64,000 nucleotides of DNA. It comes from Futiania mangrovi (GTDB taxonomy: Bacteria; Pseudomonadota; Alphaproteobacteria; Futianiales; Futianiaceae). The stretch is from assembly GCF_024158125.1 (NCBI RefSeq), contig NZ_JAMZFT010000002.1, positions 682,001-746,000 on the forward strand. The letters run 5' to 3'. The first letter of the stretch is position 1. Every line of letters starts with the position of its first letter. The notes under the pieces are model-generated. The model had not been told where the DNA came from, searched no databases, and saw nothing but the letters and a program-made list of their open reading frames with translations. Of this stretch, positions 48,202-55,804 are shown in pieces. The position numbers and the translations under genes are program-made.

Positions 48202-48917
48202 CGGCTGTCTCCGTGGGCGGGACGGGCGGGTCCGAACAGGGGGCCGCGCGCCGCGGTCAGCAGGCTCTTGCCCCCTGTGCCGCCGAACAGCGCCGCCAGC
48301 GACACCCCGCCCAGCGGGATGCCGTTGCCGTTGGGTGCGCGGGCGAAGCTGCGGGCGTCCGCCGCCGGCAAGGTCTCCAGCAGCGCCGCGGCCGCGGTTT
48401 GCAGCGTGGCGAGGCGCGCGCGGTAGCGGTCGGCCAGTTCGGGCGTGCGCGAGTGATAGTGGCCCGAGGCGCGCGCCAGCCCCGTTTCGTCCGCGAGGCT
48501 CTTCAGGAAGCGCGCGGCATAGGCGGCGTTGGCGGCGGGGTCGAACGCCTCCTCCAGGGAGGCGAAGGCGTCTGCGTGCCAGACGAGGTTGATCTGGAAG
48601 CAGCCCACGTCGATCGAGCGCACGCCTGCTGCCTGCTTCGCGCGCACGAAGGCCAGCGCCTCCTCGCGCGTGTCGAACCAGCGGCCCTCGCCCGCGGCAT
48701 TGACCGTCCAGGGCCACGGCACCGGGCCGTTGGGGCCCCGGCGCCCGGTCTCGGCCAGCGCCAGCGTGACGAGCGTCTGCGCGGGCAGGCCCGTTGCCTG
48801 CGCGGCGGCACGGGCCGCCCCGATGCACGCTTGCGCCGGGGCGGGCGCGGCGTGGGCGGCGCTACCGGCGAGGACGGCAGAGACAAGGAACAGGAGGCTA
48901 GATGCCAAGGATCGCAT
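48198..48917 (-). CDS. Flagellar-operon lytic transglycosylase (SltF-like)
   Basis: This 239-residue exported protein has a signal peptide (LASSLLFLVSAVLAGSAAHA) and then an SLT-type domain. Its likely catalytic Glu is in VTLALAETGRRGPNG, followed by VDVGCFQINLVWH-like and ANAAYAARFLKSL motifs (here SIDVGCFQINLVWHADAF). It sits between fliQ and flhA, overlapping both. FlgJ-type rod-binding protein in this window (55,372) is short and lacks a peptidoglycan hydrolase domain. A separate enzyme must open the wall for the rod, as SltF does in Rhodobacter sphaeroides. Confidence 0.85.
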   Translation of the reverse strand: MRSLASSLLFLVSAVLAGSAAHAAPAPAQACIGAARAAAQATGLPAQTLVTLALAETGRRGPNGPVPWPWTVNAAGEGRWFDTREEALAFVRAKQAAGVRSIDVGCFQINLVWHADAFASLEEAFDPAANAAYAARFLKSLADETGLARASGHYHSRTPELADRYRARLATLQTAAAALLETLPAADARSFARAPNGNGIPLGGVSLAALFGGTGGKSLLTAARGPLFGPARPAHGDSR

Positions 48918-49164
48918 TGATGACCGGACCGCGAAAGAAAGCCACGAGAACCCGCGCGCCGCCGTCGACCGTCGCCCAGATGACGGCAAAGACGGCGAGC
49001 AGCTTGGGCACGAAGGTCAGCGTCATCTCCTGGATGGAGGTGAGCGCCTGGATGAGGCCGATGCCGACGCCCACGACCAGCGCCGTCAGCATCGCCGGCC
49101 AGCCGAGCTGCAGCATCAGGCCGATGGCCGCGCGCAGCGCGTCGATGATCTCCATTTCCGTCAT
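48898..49164 (-). CDS. fliQ: Flagellar export protein FliQ
   Basis: The 88-residue protein has two membrane helices (AAIGLMLQLGWPAMLTALVVGVGIGLIQ and LLAVFAVIWATVDGG) and the conserved ALTSIQEMTLTFVPKLL. It overlaps the transglycosylase start by 20 bases and follows fliE by 12 bp. It is the flagellar counterpart of SctS (35,637). Confidence 0.95.
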   Translation of the reverse strand: MTEMEIIDALRAAIGLMLQLGWPAMLTALVVGVGIGLIQALTSIQEMTLTFVPKLLAVFAVIWATVDGGARVLVAFFRGPVINAILGI

Positions 49165-49176
49165 GGAGCGGGCGCC

Positions 49177-49509
49177 TCAGATCGGCATGCGGAGGATGTC
49201 CTGGTAGGCCTCCACCACCTTGTCGCGGACGGCGGCAGCGGTCTCGAGCGTGAGTTCCGCCTGCGTCAGCGCGGCGACGACCGAATGCGGGTCGGCGCGC
49301 CCCGCGAGGCCGTCGATGGCGGCGCGCTCGGCCTGGGAGAGGGTGGAGACGGCGGCATTGGCGGTATCGGCCAGCGTCGCGGCGAAGTCCGGAGCCTTCT
49401 GGCCCGTCTCCGCCGCGGCGCCGGGCGCTGCGCCGGTGTCCTGCGGACGGATGCCTTTCGCTTGTCCGGTGGCGTAGGCGCCGAGCGCCTGAAGCGTCTT
49501 GAAGTCCAT
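49177..49509 (-). CDS. fliE: Flagellar hook-basal body protein FliE
   Basis: This 110-residue protein has the FliE C-terminal pattern DPHSVVAALTQAELTLETAAAVRDKVVEAYQDILRMPI (shown here in parts: AQAELTLETAAAVRDKVV and YQDILRMPI), which connects the rod to the MS ring and export gate. The N-terminal ~50 residues are polar and variable. The gene lies between flgC and fliQ, 17 bp after flgC. Confidence 0.93.
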   Translation of the reverse strand: MDFKTLQALGAYATGQAKGIRPQDTGAAPGAAAETGQKAPDFAATLADTANAAVSTLSQAERAAIDGLAGRADPHSVVAALTQAELTLETAAAVRDKVVEAYQDILRMPI

Positions 49510-49526
49510 GGCCCAGGGTTCTCCCT

Positions 49527-49943
49527 TCAGCGGCGCAGCAATTCGATGACGGACTGGTACATCTTGCGGGTCTGGTCGAAGGCACCCAGGGACGCCTCGT
49601 AGGTGCGCGAGGCTTCCCGGATGTCGGTCATCTCGACCAGCGTCTCGACGTTCGACAGCGTGACATAGCCGTCCGGCCCGGCTGCCGGGTGCGAGGGGTC
49701 GAAGACCCGCTTCAGGTCAGCGTCGTCGCGGCTGATCCGGTCGACCTTGACCGTGCTTGCGCCGCCTGCGCGGTCCATCTCCTCGGCGAAGCTGACCTGC
49801 TTGCGCTGGTAGCCGGGTGTCGCGGCGTTCGCCACGTTCTCGGTCGCAATCCGCAGGCGCGTGGCCTGGGCCCGCATGCCCGAGGCGGCCGCGCGCATCG
49901 CGTCGCCGAAGGGTCCTTTGCCGAACATGGGGATCTCGCTCAT
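49527..49943 (-). CDS. flgC: Flagellar proximal rod protein FlgC
   Basis: This 138-residue rod protein has the N-terminal rod motif ATRLRIATENVANAATPGYQRKQVSF and C-terminal VETLVEMTDIREASRTYEAS (the usual helix pairing of FlgC). It is exported by the flagellar type III route. It follows flgB by 26 bp in the same operon. Confidence 0.95.
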   Translation of the reverse strand: MSEIPMFGKGPFGDAMRAAASGMRAQATRLRIATENVANAATPGYQRKQVSFAEEMDRAGGASTVKVDRISRDDADLKRVFDPSHPAAGPDGYVTLSNVETLVEMTDIREASRTYEASLGAFDQTRKMYQSVIELLRR

Positions 49944-49969
49944 CTCGGGTTCTCCCGGGATTTCAGGGG

Positions 49970-50356
49970 TCAGCGCTTGCCGATCGCGGTGCGGACAAGG
50001 CCGATGGCGGTGCCATAGACGCCGAGCGCCATGGCGTGGCGCTGCTGCGCCTCGGCCCCGCGGACGAGCTGGTCCTCCAGGTCGACCGTGTTGCCGTTCA
50101 GGCTCTCCGGGCCGGGCGTATCGACGGTGCGGGCAGCGAGCAGGCTGTCGGCGCTGGCCCCTGCGTGAGCGGCGCGCGTCGCCTTGGCTGCGAAGCCGTC
50201 CTCGGACGTGCCGTGAACCTTGAAGGCCTCCAGGTCGCGGGCGCGGTAGCCGGGCGTGTCGGCGTTCGCCACGTTCTGGGCGATCAGCGTCTGGCGGCTG
50301 GCTGCGTGGCGCGCCGCGCCGGTGGCTATCTTCAGCAGGGAGAGGCTGCCATACAT
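49970..50356 (-). CDS. flgB: Flagellar proximal rod protein FlgB
   Basis: This 128-residue rod protein has the motif AASRQTLIAQNVANADTPGYRARDLEAF and C-terminal region NTVDLEDQLVRGAEAQQRHAMALGVYG. It heads the flgB-flgC-fliE-fliQ-slt-flhA-fliR-flhB-fliJ operon. Its start codon is only 46 bp from that of the divergent fliI, so both promoters must lie in that short, locally AT-rich gap. Confidence 0.95.
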   Translation of the reverse strand: MYGSLSLLKIATGAARHAASRQTLIAQNVANADTPGYRARDLEAFKVHGTSEDGFAAKATRAAHAGASADSLLAARTVDTPGPESLNGNTVDLEDQLVRGAEAQQRHAMALGVYGTAIGLVRTAIGKR

Positions 50357-50402
50357 GCTGGTGTAACCTTCTGATTACAACTTTAGGGTGTTATAGAAGG
50401 GG

Positions 50403-51782
50403 ATGGTAAACGAGGGGTTTACGAGCATGGGCGAGGTTGGCGTGCCTGCAGCGTTCGGCGATGGGGAGCGCGCCCCCTGGCGCGTCTATGGGACGGTCGC
50501 TTCCATCGGCGGCGGCCTCGTCTGCGTGCGCGGGCTGGGCGCGCTCGCGCGCATGGGCGACCGGGTGCGCATCGCGGTTCCGGGCGGCACCGTCCAGGGC
50601 GAGGTTGTGGCGCTCGACGGTGCGGAGGTGCGCGTGCTGGCCGAGGCCCGCGTCGGCGGGATTGCCGCGGGCGCGCGGGCGGAGCTGCTGCGCCGGTCGG
50701 GCCTCGCGCCGACGCGCGAATGGCTCGGACGCATCGTCGACCCGGACCTGAAGGACGAACGCGGTGTCCCCCTGCCCATGGGACCGGACCTGCGCGCGCT
50801 CGATGCACCGCCCCCTGACGCGGCGACCCGGCGGCGCATCGGCCCGCGCCTGCCGACGGGATATGCCGTGCTCGACACGCTGCTGCCGCTCTGCCGTGGC
50901 CAGCGGATCGGCGTCTTCGCCGGTCCCGGCGTCGGCAAGTCGAGCCTGATGGCGGGGCTCGCCCGCGGGGTCGCGGCCGACGTGGTTGTCGCCGCCCTGA
51001 TCGGCGAGCGCGGCAAGGAGGTGCGCGAGTTCGCCGAGGACGCGCTCGATCCCGAAACCCGCGCCCGCAGCATCATCGTGTCGGCGACGTCCGACCGGTC
51101 GGCGCTGGCGCGCCGCAGGTCTGCCTCCATCGCGCTCAGCGTGGCCGAGGCGTTCCGTGACCGGGGCGCGCATGTGCTCCTGCTGTTCGATTCGCTGACC
51201 CGCTTCGCAGAGGCGCACCGCGAGATCGCGCTCGCCGCGGGCGAACCGCCGAGCCTGCGGGCGCATCCGCCCTCCATGGCGGCGGAACTCGCCCGCCTGA
51301 CGGAGCGGGCGGGACCGGGGCCGGCAGGCAGCACGGGCGACATCACGGCGGTCTTTACGGTGCTCGCCCAGGGCGGCGACATGGACGAGCCGGTGGCCGA
51401 TACAGCGCGCGGCCTTCTCGACGGTCATGTCGTGCTGTCGCGCGAGATCGCGGAGCGCGGGCGCTTCCCTGCCATCGACGTGCGCCGGTCGGTGTCGCGG
51501 TCGCTGCCGGGATGTGCGAGCGCGGAGGAAAACGCGCTGATCCTCGATGCCCGCCGCGCCATCGCGGCGCACGAGGATGTGGCGCCTCTGGTCCGCCTCG
51601 GCGCTTACCGGGCGGGCAACGACCCCGCGTCGGACCGCGCGGTGCGTCTGGCGCCCGCGCTCGATGTGTTCGTGGGGCAGGGATCGGCAGGAATCGCGGA
51701 GAGCTTCGGCGCGCTGAAGGAGATCCTGGATCCGCCGGGCGCGGGCCTATCAGGCGCGGGCGAGAAGCAGCGAGGCCGCTGA
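50403..51782 (+). CDS. fliI: Flagellar export ATPase FliI
   Basis: The 459-residue ATPase has Walker A AGPGVGKS (residues 173–180), GERGKEVREFAEDALDP, Walker B LLLFDSLTRFAEAHREIAL and a GEPPSLRAHPPSMAAELARL segment. The start at 50403 has an alternative at 50427 (MGEVGVPAAFG). It is a distinct paralogue of SctN. It is transcribed opposite to flgB, and its 3' end overlaps the convergent DUF1217 gene by 33 bases, unusual for a dense cluster. Confidence 0.94.
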   Translation: MVNEGFTSMGEVGVPAAFGDGERAPWRVYGTVASIGGGLVCVRGLGALARMGDRVRIAVPGGTVQGEVVALDGAEVRVLAEARVGGIAAGARAELLRRSGLAPTREWLGRIVDPDLKDERGVPLPMGPDLRALDAPPPDAATRRRIGPRLPTGYAVLDTLLPLCRGQRIGVFAGPGVGKSSLMAGLARGVAADVVVAALIGERGKEVREFAEDALDPETRARSIIVSATSDRSALARRRSASIALSVAEAFRDRGAHVLLLFDSLTRFAEAHREIALAAGEPPSLRAHPPSMAAELARLTERAGPGPAGSTGDITAVFTVLAQGGDMDEPVADTARGLLDGHVVLSREIAERGRFPAIDVRRSVSRSLPGCASAEENALILDARRAIAAHEDVAPLVRLGAYRAGNDPASDRAVRLAPALDVFVGQGSAGIAESFGALKEILDPPGAGLSGAGEKQRGR

Positions 51783-52601
51783 CGCGCCACCGGCACCGCC
51801 GCCGCCGAGCAGGCTGAGCGCGCGGGCCGCGGGCGTGGAGAGACCCGCGGGGCCGCTCGCCGCCTCCCGTGCGAGGAAACGGCGCAGGACCGTCTCGATG
51901 TTCGCCTCCCCGTCGTCGCCGCCGAAGGCCCGGGCCGAGGACTCGCCGAAGAGTTGCGTGGCCTTGTCCTGCAGGATCTCGACCTGCCGGTCGATGTCGA
52001 TCTGCGCGAACGCCGCGGGCAGGCCGAAGGCGGCCTCGACCACACGGCGCAGCGGCTGCTGGCCGAGGATCTGCAGCCAGCCGTCCGCATCCTCGGTCAG
52101 CGCGGCCACGATCTCCGGCACCTCACGCCGGAAGTTGAGGGCGAGACGCATGGCGTTGTCCTGCTCGCCGATCGCCACCTCGAACTGCATCTCCCGGTAG
52201 CGGGCGACGATTTCGGCGGCGAACCTCGGGTCCGTCACTGGCGCCCCGCCCGCGTTGCCATAGCCGAAGGCCTTGGCGAGCTTGCGGAACCGGCCGTCGG
52301 CGATGCGGTTGGCGAAGGCCTCCCGGTTGTCGGTGCCCTGTTCGAGGATGCGCTGCAGGAACGCCTTCTTGCCCCGTTCGCCCTCGAGCCCGAAGGCCCC
52401 CAGCGCCACCTTGGCGAGAAGCGGGTCGGACAGAAGCTTCTCCGGCGTGTCGGCGCTGGCGATGTTTTCCAGGAAGTGCTGCACCTCCCGGGCCATCATC
52501 GGGCTCTTCTCGAAGGCGATGCGCTGCTTCTCCGCCGTCCTGTCGAGGAACTTCAGGCCGGTATAGCCGCCCATCGGCAGGATCGGGGAGAAGCCCGCCA
52601 T
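51750..52601 (-). CDS. DUF1217 flagellar protein
   Basis: The 283-residue protein begins MAGFSPILPMGGYTGLKFLD and has DUF1217-type helical repeats: KSPMMAREVQHFLENIASADT, DPLLAKVALGAFGLEGERG, GYGNAGGAPVTDPRFAAEIV and DWLQILGQQPLR-like segments. These proteins occur only in alphaproteobacterial flagellar clusters. Their role is not established. The start overlaps the flbT stop by one base, so it is coupled to flbT. Its 3' end overlaps fliI on the other strand. Confidence 0.85.
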   Translation of the reverse strand: MAGFSPILPMGGYTGLKFLDRTAEKQRIAFEKSPMMAREVQHFLENIASADTPEKLLSDPLLAKVALGAFGLEGERGKKAFLQRILEQGTDNREAFANRIADGRFRKLAKAFGYGNAGGAPVTDPRFAAEIVARYREMQFEVAIGEQDNAMRLALNFRREVPEIVAALTEDADGWLQILGQQPLRRVVEAAFGLPAAFAQIDIDRQVEILQDKATQLFGESSARAFGGDDGEANIETVLRRFLAREAASGPAGLSTPAARALSLLGGGGAGGASAASLLLARA

Positions 52602-53026
52602 CAGGCGTCGACCTTCTCCGGCCGGGCCTTGCCGCGGGCGAGGACCAGCGCCTCGTAGGGCAGGAGCTTCCGCAGAAGCTGCATGCAGCGGTAGAAATTG
52701 TGCGCGCGCGCCTCGGCCAGCGCGGTCTCCAGCGTCTCGCGGATGGTGTCCTCGCGGAATACCTGCAGAAGCTGGGCGATGCCGCGGGTGAGATCGCCCA
52801 GCGCGGCATCCGCCGTCGCCTCGCCCGCGACCGCGAGCTGGGCCACGTAGCACACGCGCTTGACGGGCGTGTTCACGTCCGACGGGTGGATCGCGTCGCG
52901 CAGGCGCAGGATGTGCGCGCCTTGCGTCTTGACGGTCATCTCCGCCGCGCGGTCGCCGTTCTGCAGGACAACGCCGTTGATCAGCACCTGCTCGCCGGCG
53001 CGGAGCTTCAGTTTGAGGCCGCTCAT
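52601..53026 (-). CDS. flbT: Flagellin synthesis repressor FlbT
   Basis: The 141-residue protein begins SGLKLKLRAGEQVLINGVVLQNGDRAAEM and continues AEMTVKTQGAHILRLRDAI, typical of FlbT. It binds flagellin mRNA leaders and represses their translation in Caulobacter. It is the partner of FlaF directly upstream (overlap of 4 bases). Together they are a strong alphaproteobacterial marker. Confidence 0.95.
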   Translation of the reverse strand: MSGLKLKLRAGEQVLINGVVLQNGDRAAEMTVKTQGAHILRLRDAIHPSDVNTPVKRVCYVAQLAVAGEATADAALGDLTRGIAQLLQVFREDTIRETLETALAEARAHNFYRCMQLLRKLLPYEALVLARGKARPEKVDA

Positions 53027-53409
53027 GCCGGCATCTCCACGGGTTGGGCGCCCTTCAGTCCCTTCATGATCGCGGTGTTGACCTCGATCAGCACGTCCGC
53101 GTCGGCCTCGCCGGCAAGGACGCGGTTCGACTGGTGGCGGGTGAATTCGCTGAGATAGATGAGCTGCGCCTTGAGCGGCGCAGGGTAGGGGTTGGACGCT
53201 TGCACCACGTCGGCGGCGATGGCGTCCCACAGCATGCGGTTGTCATGCAGCGCGTGGACCATGTCGGCGAAGCCCGGCATGCCCTTGCGGCGGGCGGCCT
53301 CGATCCGGGCGGTGACGCGCGAGAAGACCTGGTACTCGATACCTTTTGGCGTTTCGGTGCTGCGGCTGGCGGCTGCGTACGCGGCCTGTGCCTGCAATGC
53401 GGCGTTCAT
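53023..53409 (-). CDS. flaF: Flagellin-associated regulator FlaF
   Basis: The 128-residue protein has the FlaF family pattern AYAAASRSTETPKGIEYQVFSRVTARIE (shown in part) and AKLIYLSEFTRHQS-like helix. In Caulobacter it promotes flagellin secretion/assembly in opposition to FlbT. It lies between flagellin and flbT, 125 bp after the flagellin stop. Confidence 0.93.
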   Translation of the reverse strand: MNAALQAQAAYAAASRSTETPKGIEYQVFSRVTARIEAARRKGMPGFADMVHALHDNRMLWDAIAADVVQASNPYPAPLKAQLIYLSEFTRHQSNRVLAGEADADVLIEVNTAIMKGLKGAQPVEMPA

Positions 53410-53533
53410 TCTGACCTCGCGTTCGGTTCTCGGGCAGCCGCCTCTTCAGCGAGCGCGGCCGGCGCCTTCGGGCGCGGGAAAGCGGGGAAGTGGAAGGCGG
53501 CGGCCCGGAAAACCGGACCGCCGCCTCCTGGCC

Positions 53534-54721
53534 TCAGCGGAACAGCGCGAGGATGTTCTGCGGTGCCTGGTTGGCGATCGACAGCGCCTGGATGCCCAGC
53601 TGCTGCTGGACCTGCAGGGCCTGGAGGCGGGCCGAGGCCTCCTCCATGTCCGCGTCCACCAGGGAGCCGATGCCGGACTTCAGCGAGTCCATCAGCTTGC
53701 CGACGAAGTCGCTCTGGATGTCCAGGCGCTTCTGGCTGGCACCGAACGCCGCGGAGGCGTCGATGGCCGTCTGGATCAGGCTCTCGATGTCGGTGAGGGC
53801 CTGGGTCGCACCGGCATCCGACGTCACGTCGATGGAGGAGAGCGCTTCCAGCCCACCCCCGGCCGTGCCGCCGGACTCGTCCGAACCGGCGAGCGCGACG
53901 GCCGCGCCGCTGTCGTTGGCCACCGTCAGCACCACGTCGTCCGTGGTCGGATCGGCAGCCCGCGCCAGGGTGACCGTGACGCCGTCGATGCCGGCGTCGT
54001 TGATCTTCGCCGTGAGCGCCGCACCCACCTCGTTCAGCGTGTCGCCGTCGCGGGCGACGTACTGGTAGTCGACGCCGCCGACCGACACCTGGAAGCTGTC
54101 GCCTTCGACGATCTCGCCACCGGTGAAGGTCACAGTCTCGCTCGCGCCGTCAGCGATGCTGGCGGCCGACGCCGTCGTGACGCTCAGCGCACCCGACGAG
54201 CCGTAGACCATCTCCGTCGTCTCCAGGTTCTGGCGGGCGACATTGATGTTCGAGGCCGACACCGTGCCGTCGGCCGCGCGGTCGAGCGAGGCCAGAACGT
54301 CGATCGAGCCGCCGTCCTTCAGCAGGTTGGTGCCGTTGAACTGCGCGGCGTTGACGACCGAGGTGATCTGGTCGCGCAGCACCTCGATGTCCGTCTGCAG
54401 CTTGGAGCGGTCGACGGAGCTGCTCTGGGCCGAGACGATCTTTTCCTTCATCTCGTTGAGCAGCGAGGTGATCGTCTCCGCACCGTTGCGGGCGACGGCC
54501 ACGGTCGAGTTGCCGAGCGAAAGCTGCTCGGAAATCGCACGGAAGCCCGTCACGTCGCTGTCCATCGTCGTGGAGATGGCCCAGATCGCGGAATTGTCCC
54601 GCGCGCTGCCCACCTTCTTGCCGGTGGAGATCTGGTCGGAGACCTTGCTGAGGTTGGCGTTGATGTTCTTCATCGTCTGAAGAGCCACCATCGCGCCGTT
54701 GTTCGTGAGAATGCTCGACAT
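53534..54721 (-). CDS. fliC: Flagellin
   Basis: The 395-residue filament protein has conserved D0/D1 helices at both ends: N-terminal ILTNNGAMVALQTMKN, LSKVSDQISTGKKVGSARDN; C-terminal LDIQSDFVGKLMDSLKSGIG, VDADMEEASARLQALQVQQQ and LGIQALSIANQAP. The centre (about 180–290) is Ala/Thr/Ser-rich and variable. Start at 54721 (MSSILTNN); a longer ATG at 54754 is unlikely. The 264-bp region upstream should carry its promoter; a hairpin CCTCC…GGAGG near 54,860 is the only clear dyad and I recognise no sigma-54 or sigma-28 box. Confidence 0.96.
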   Translation of the reverse strand: MSSILTNNGAMVALQTMKNINANLSKVSDQISTGKKVGSARDNSAIWAISTTMDSDVTGFRAISEQLSLGNSTVAVARNGAETITSLLNEMKEKIVSAQSSSVDRSKLQTDIEVLRDQITSVVNAAQFNGTNLLKDGGSIDVLASLDRAADGTVSASNINVARQNLETTEMVYGSSGALSVTTASAASIADGASETVTFTGGEIVEGDSFQVSVGGVDYQYVARDGDTLNEVGAALTAKINDAGIDGVTVTLARAADPTTDDVVLTVANDSGAAVALAGSDESGGTAGGGLEALSSIDVTSDAGATQALTDIESLIQTAIDASAAFGASQKRLDIQSDFVGKLMDSLKSGIGSLVDADMEEASARLQALQVQQQLGIQALSIANQAPQNILALFR

Positions 54722-54985
54722 GGATTTCGCGTCCTTTTCAGTCGGTGACGGCACGTTCGATGCCGCTGTCGTTTGAGCGGTCGCCCCGGGCGTTCAGCCG
54801 AACGCGGAACGGGGCGGGCTGGTGCGGCGTACCTTCTGGACGCTTGCGGAGGAGACCTCCGTTCGTGGAGGCCGTTTCAGGCGGGCCGCTGGACCCGTCC
54901 CCCGCAACTGCACGCATAGAGTGCAGACCGAGCGCTAATTTTCAGTGAACACCAACCGGAGATTGTGGCGCCTTGTGCCGGCCGC

Positions 54986-55375
54986 TCAGGCGCGCCGGGT
55001 GGCGCGGTTCGAGGACACCTGAGAGACGCTGCTGCCGTCCGGCCCGTATGCGCCGAGGCTGGCGACGCTGTTCAGCGCGGCGTCCACCTGCGCGCGGGCG
55101 CGGGCCAGGCCGGTGCGGGCAGCGTCGAGCGCGGCTGAATTGCGCGCGATGGCGCGTTCGAGCTGTGCCTGCAGGCGGGCCATGAGGTCGGGATCGGGCG
55201 TCTCCGTCTGCGACACCGCATGGGCGGCTGCGTCGAGCGCCGTGGCCAGTTCCTGCTTCCGGCGGCTGCTTTCGGCGAGCCCGTCGAGACGCCCGTCGGT
55301 CACCGCGGCGGTTTCGGCGTCGAGTGCGTGAATCAGCGCCTCGATCCGCGCGATCAGGGTGGAGGACGCACTCAT
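54986..55375 (-). CDS. FlgN-like flagellar chaperone
   Basis: This 129-residue helical protein (IARIEALIHALDAETAAVTDG; RRKQELATALDAAAHAV; LQAQLERAIARNSAALDAARTG) has the length, coiled-coil form and position typical of FlgN-like chaperones for hook-filament junction proteins. The overlap of 4 bases with the rod-binding gene shows operon membership. Sequence conservation is low, and the call is by pattern and context. Confidence 0.6.
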   Translation of the reverse strand: MSASSTLIARIEALIHALDAETAAVTDGRLDGLAESSRRKQELATALDAAAHAVSQTETPDPDLMARLQAQLERAIARNSAALDAARTGLARARAQVDAALNSVASLGAYGPDGSSVSQVSSNRATRRA

Positions 55376-55653
55376 TCGCCGCCCTCCCGCGCCATGAGTG
55401 CGCGCGCGATCTGTTCGGACAGCCCGATGCCGCCGCGTTGCACCAGCCGTTCGGCATAGGCTTCGGTCAGGAAGCTGTCCATCTCGGTCGGGCGGCCTGC
55501 GTCTGCGCCGCCCTGGCCCGGCGTGAGCTTGGCATGCCGCAGCATCTCGGCGAGGAACTGCACTTCCATCCGTTCCGCCACCTCGCGGATCTGGACGCGG
55601 CGCGGATTGGGCTGCGGCACGGGTGTGCCTTGAAGCGGTGCGGTCACGGTCAT
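55372..55653 (-). CDS. Rod-binding protein (FlgJ N-terminal domain)
   Basis: The 93-residue protein contains only the rod-binding domain of FlgJ: REVAERMEVQFLAEMLRHAK and SFLTEAYAERLVQRGGIGLS, ending ARALMAREGGE. The C-terminal muramidase domain of enteric FlgJ is missing, as in other alphaproteobacteria. The separate transglycosylase at 48,198 should supply that activity. It is the first gene of the flgJ-flgN-fliC-flaF-flbT-DUF1217 run. Confidence 0.88.
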   Translation of the reverse strand: MTVTAPLQGTPVPQPNPRRVQIREVAERMEVQFLAEMLRHAKLTPGQGGADAGRPTEMDSFLTEAYAERLVQRGGIGLSEQIARALMAREGGE

Positions 55654-55716
55654 CGGGTTCTCCCGGTCTGCCAGACGATCTGCCCATGGTCAGGCAAGTT
55701 CGGGGCCAAGTGTCTG

Positions 55717-55767
55717 CGATACACGTTAAAGGCGCATTACCGATCCATTTACCTAATGCGTGTATCG
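55717..55767. repeat. Interrupted inverted repeat in the flgJ–fliK divergent region
   Basis: The right half CGCATTAGG-side word TAATGCGTGTATCG (55754–55767) has its complement CGATACACG + CGCATTA on the left (55717–55725 and 55733–55739), split by a 7-base insertion TTAAAGG. It lies between the two divergent start codons and is candidate regulator binding site or promoter element. I found no named family match. Confidence 0.5.
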
Positions 55768-55804
55768 ATGGGGGCCGAGAACGAGACCTTTCCGGGAGAA
55801 GCCC

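Noticed and set aside
54722-54985. Sigma-54 or sigma-28 promoter for flagellin
   Set aside because: I looked for TGGCAC-N5-TTGC and TAAA-N15-GCCGATAA on the coding strand and found no acceptable match, so no promoter is claimed.
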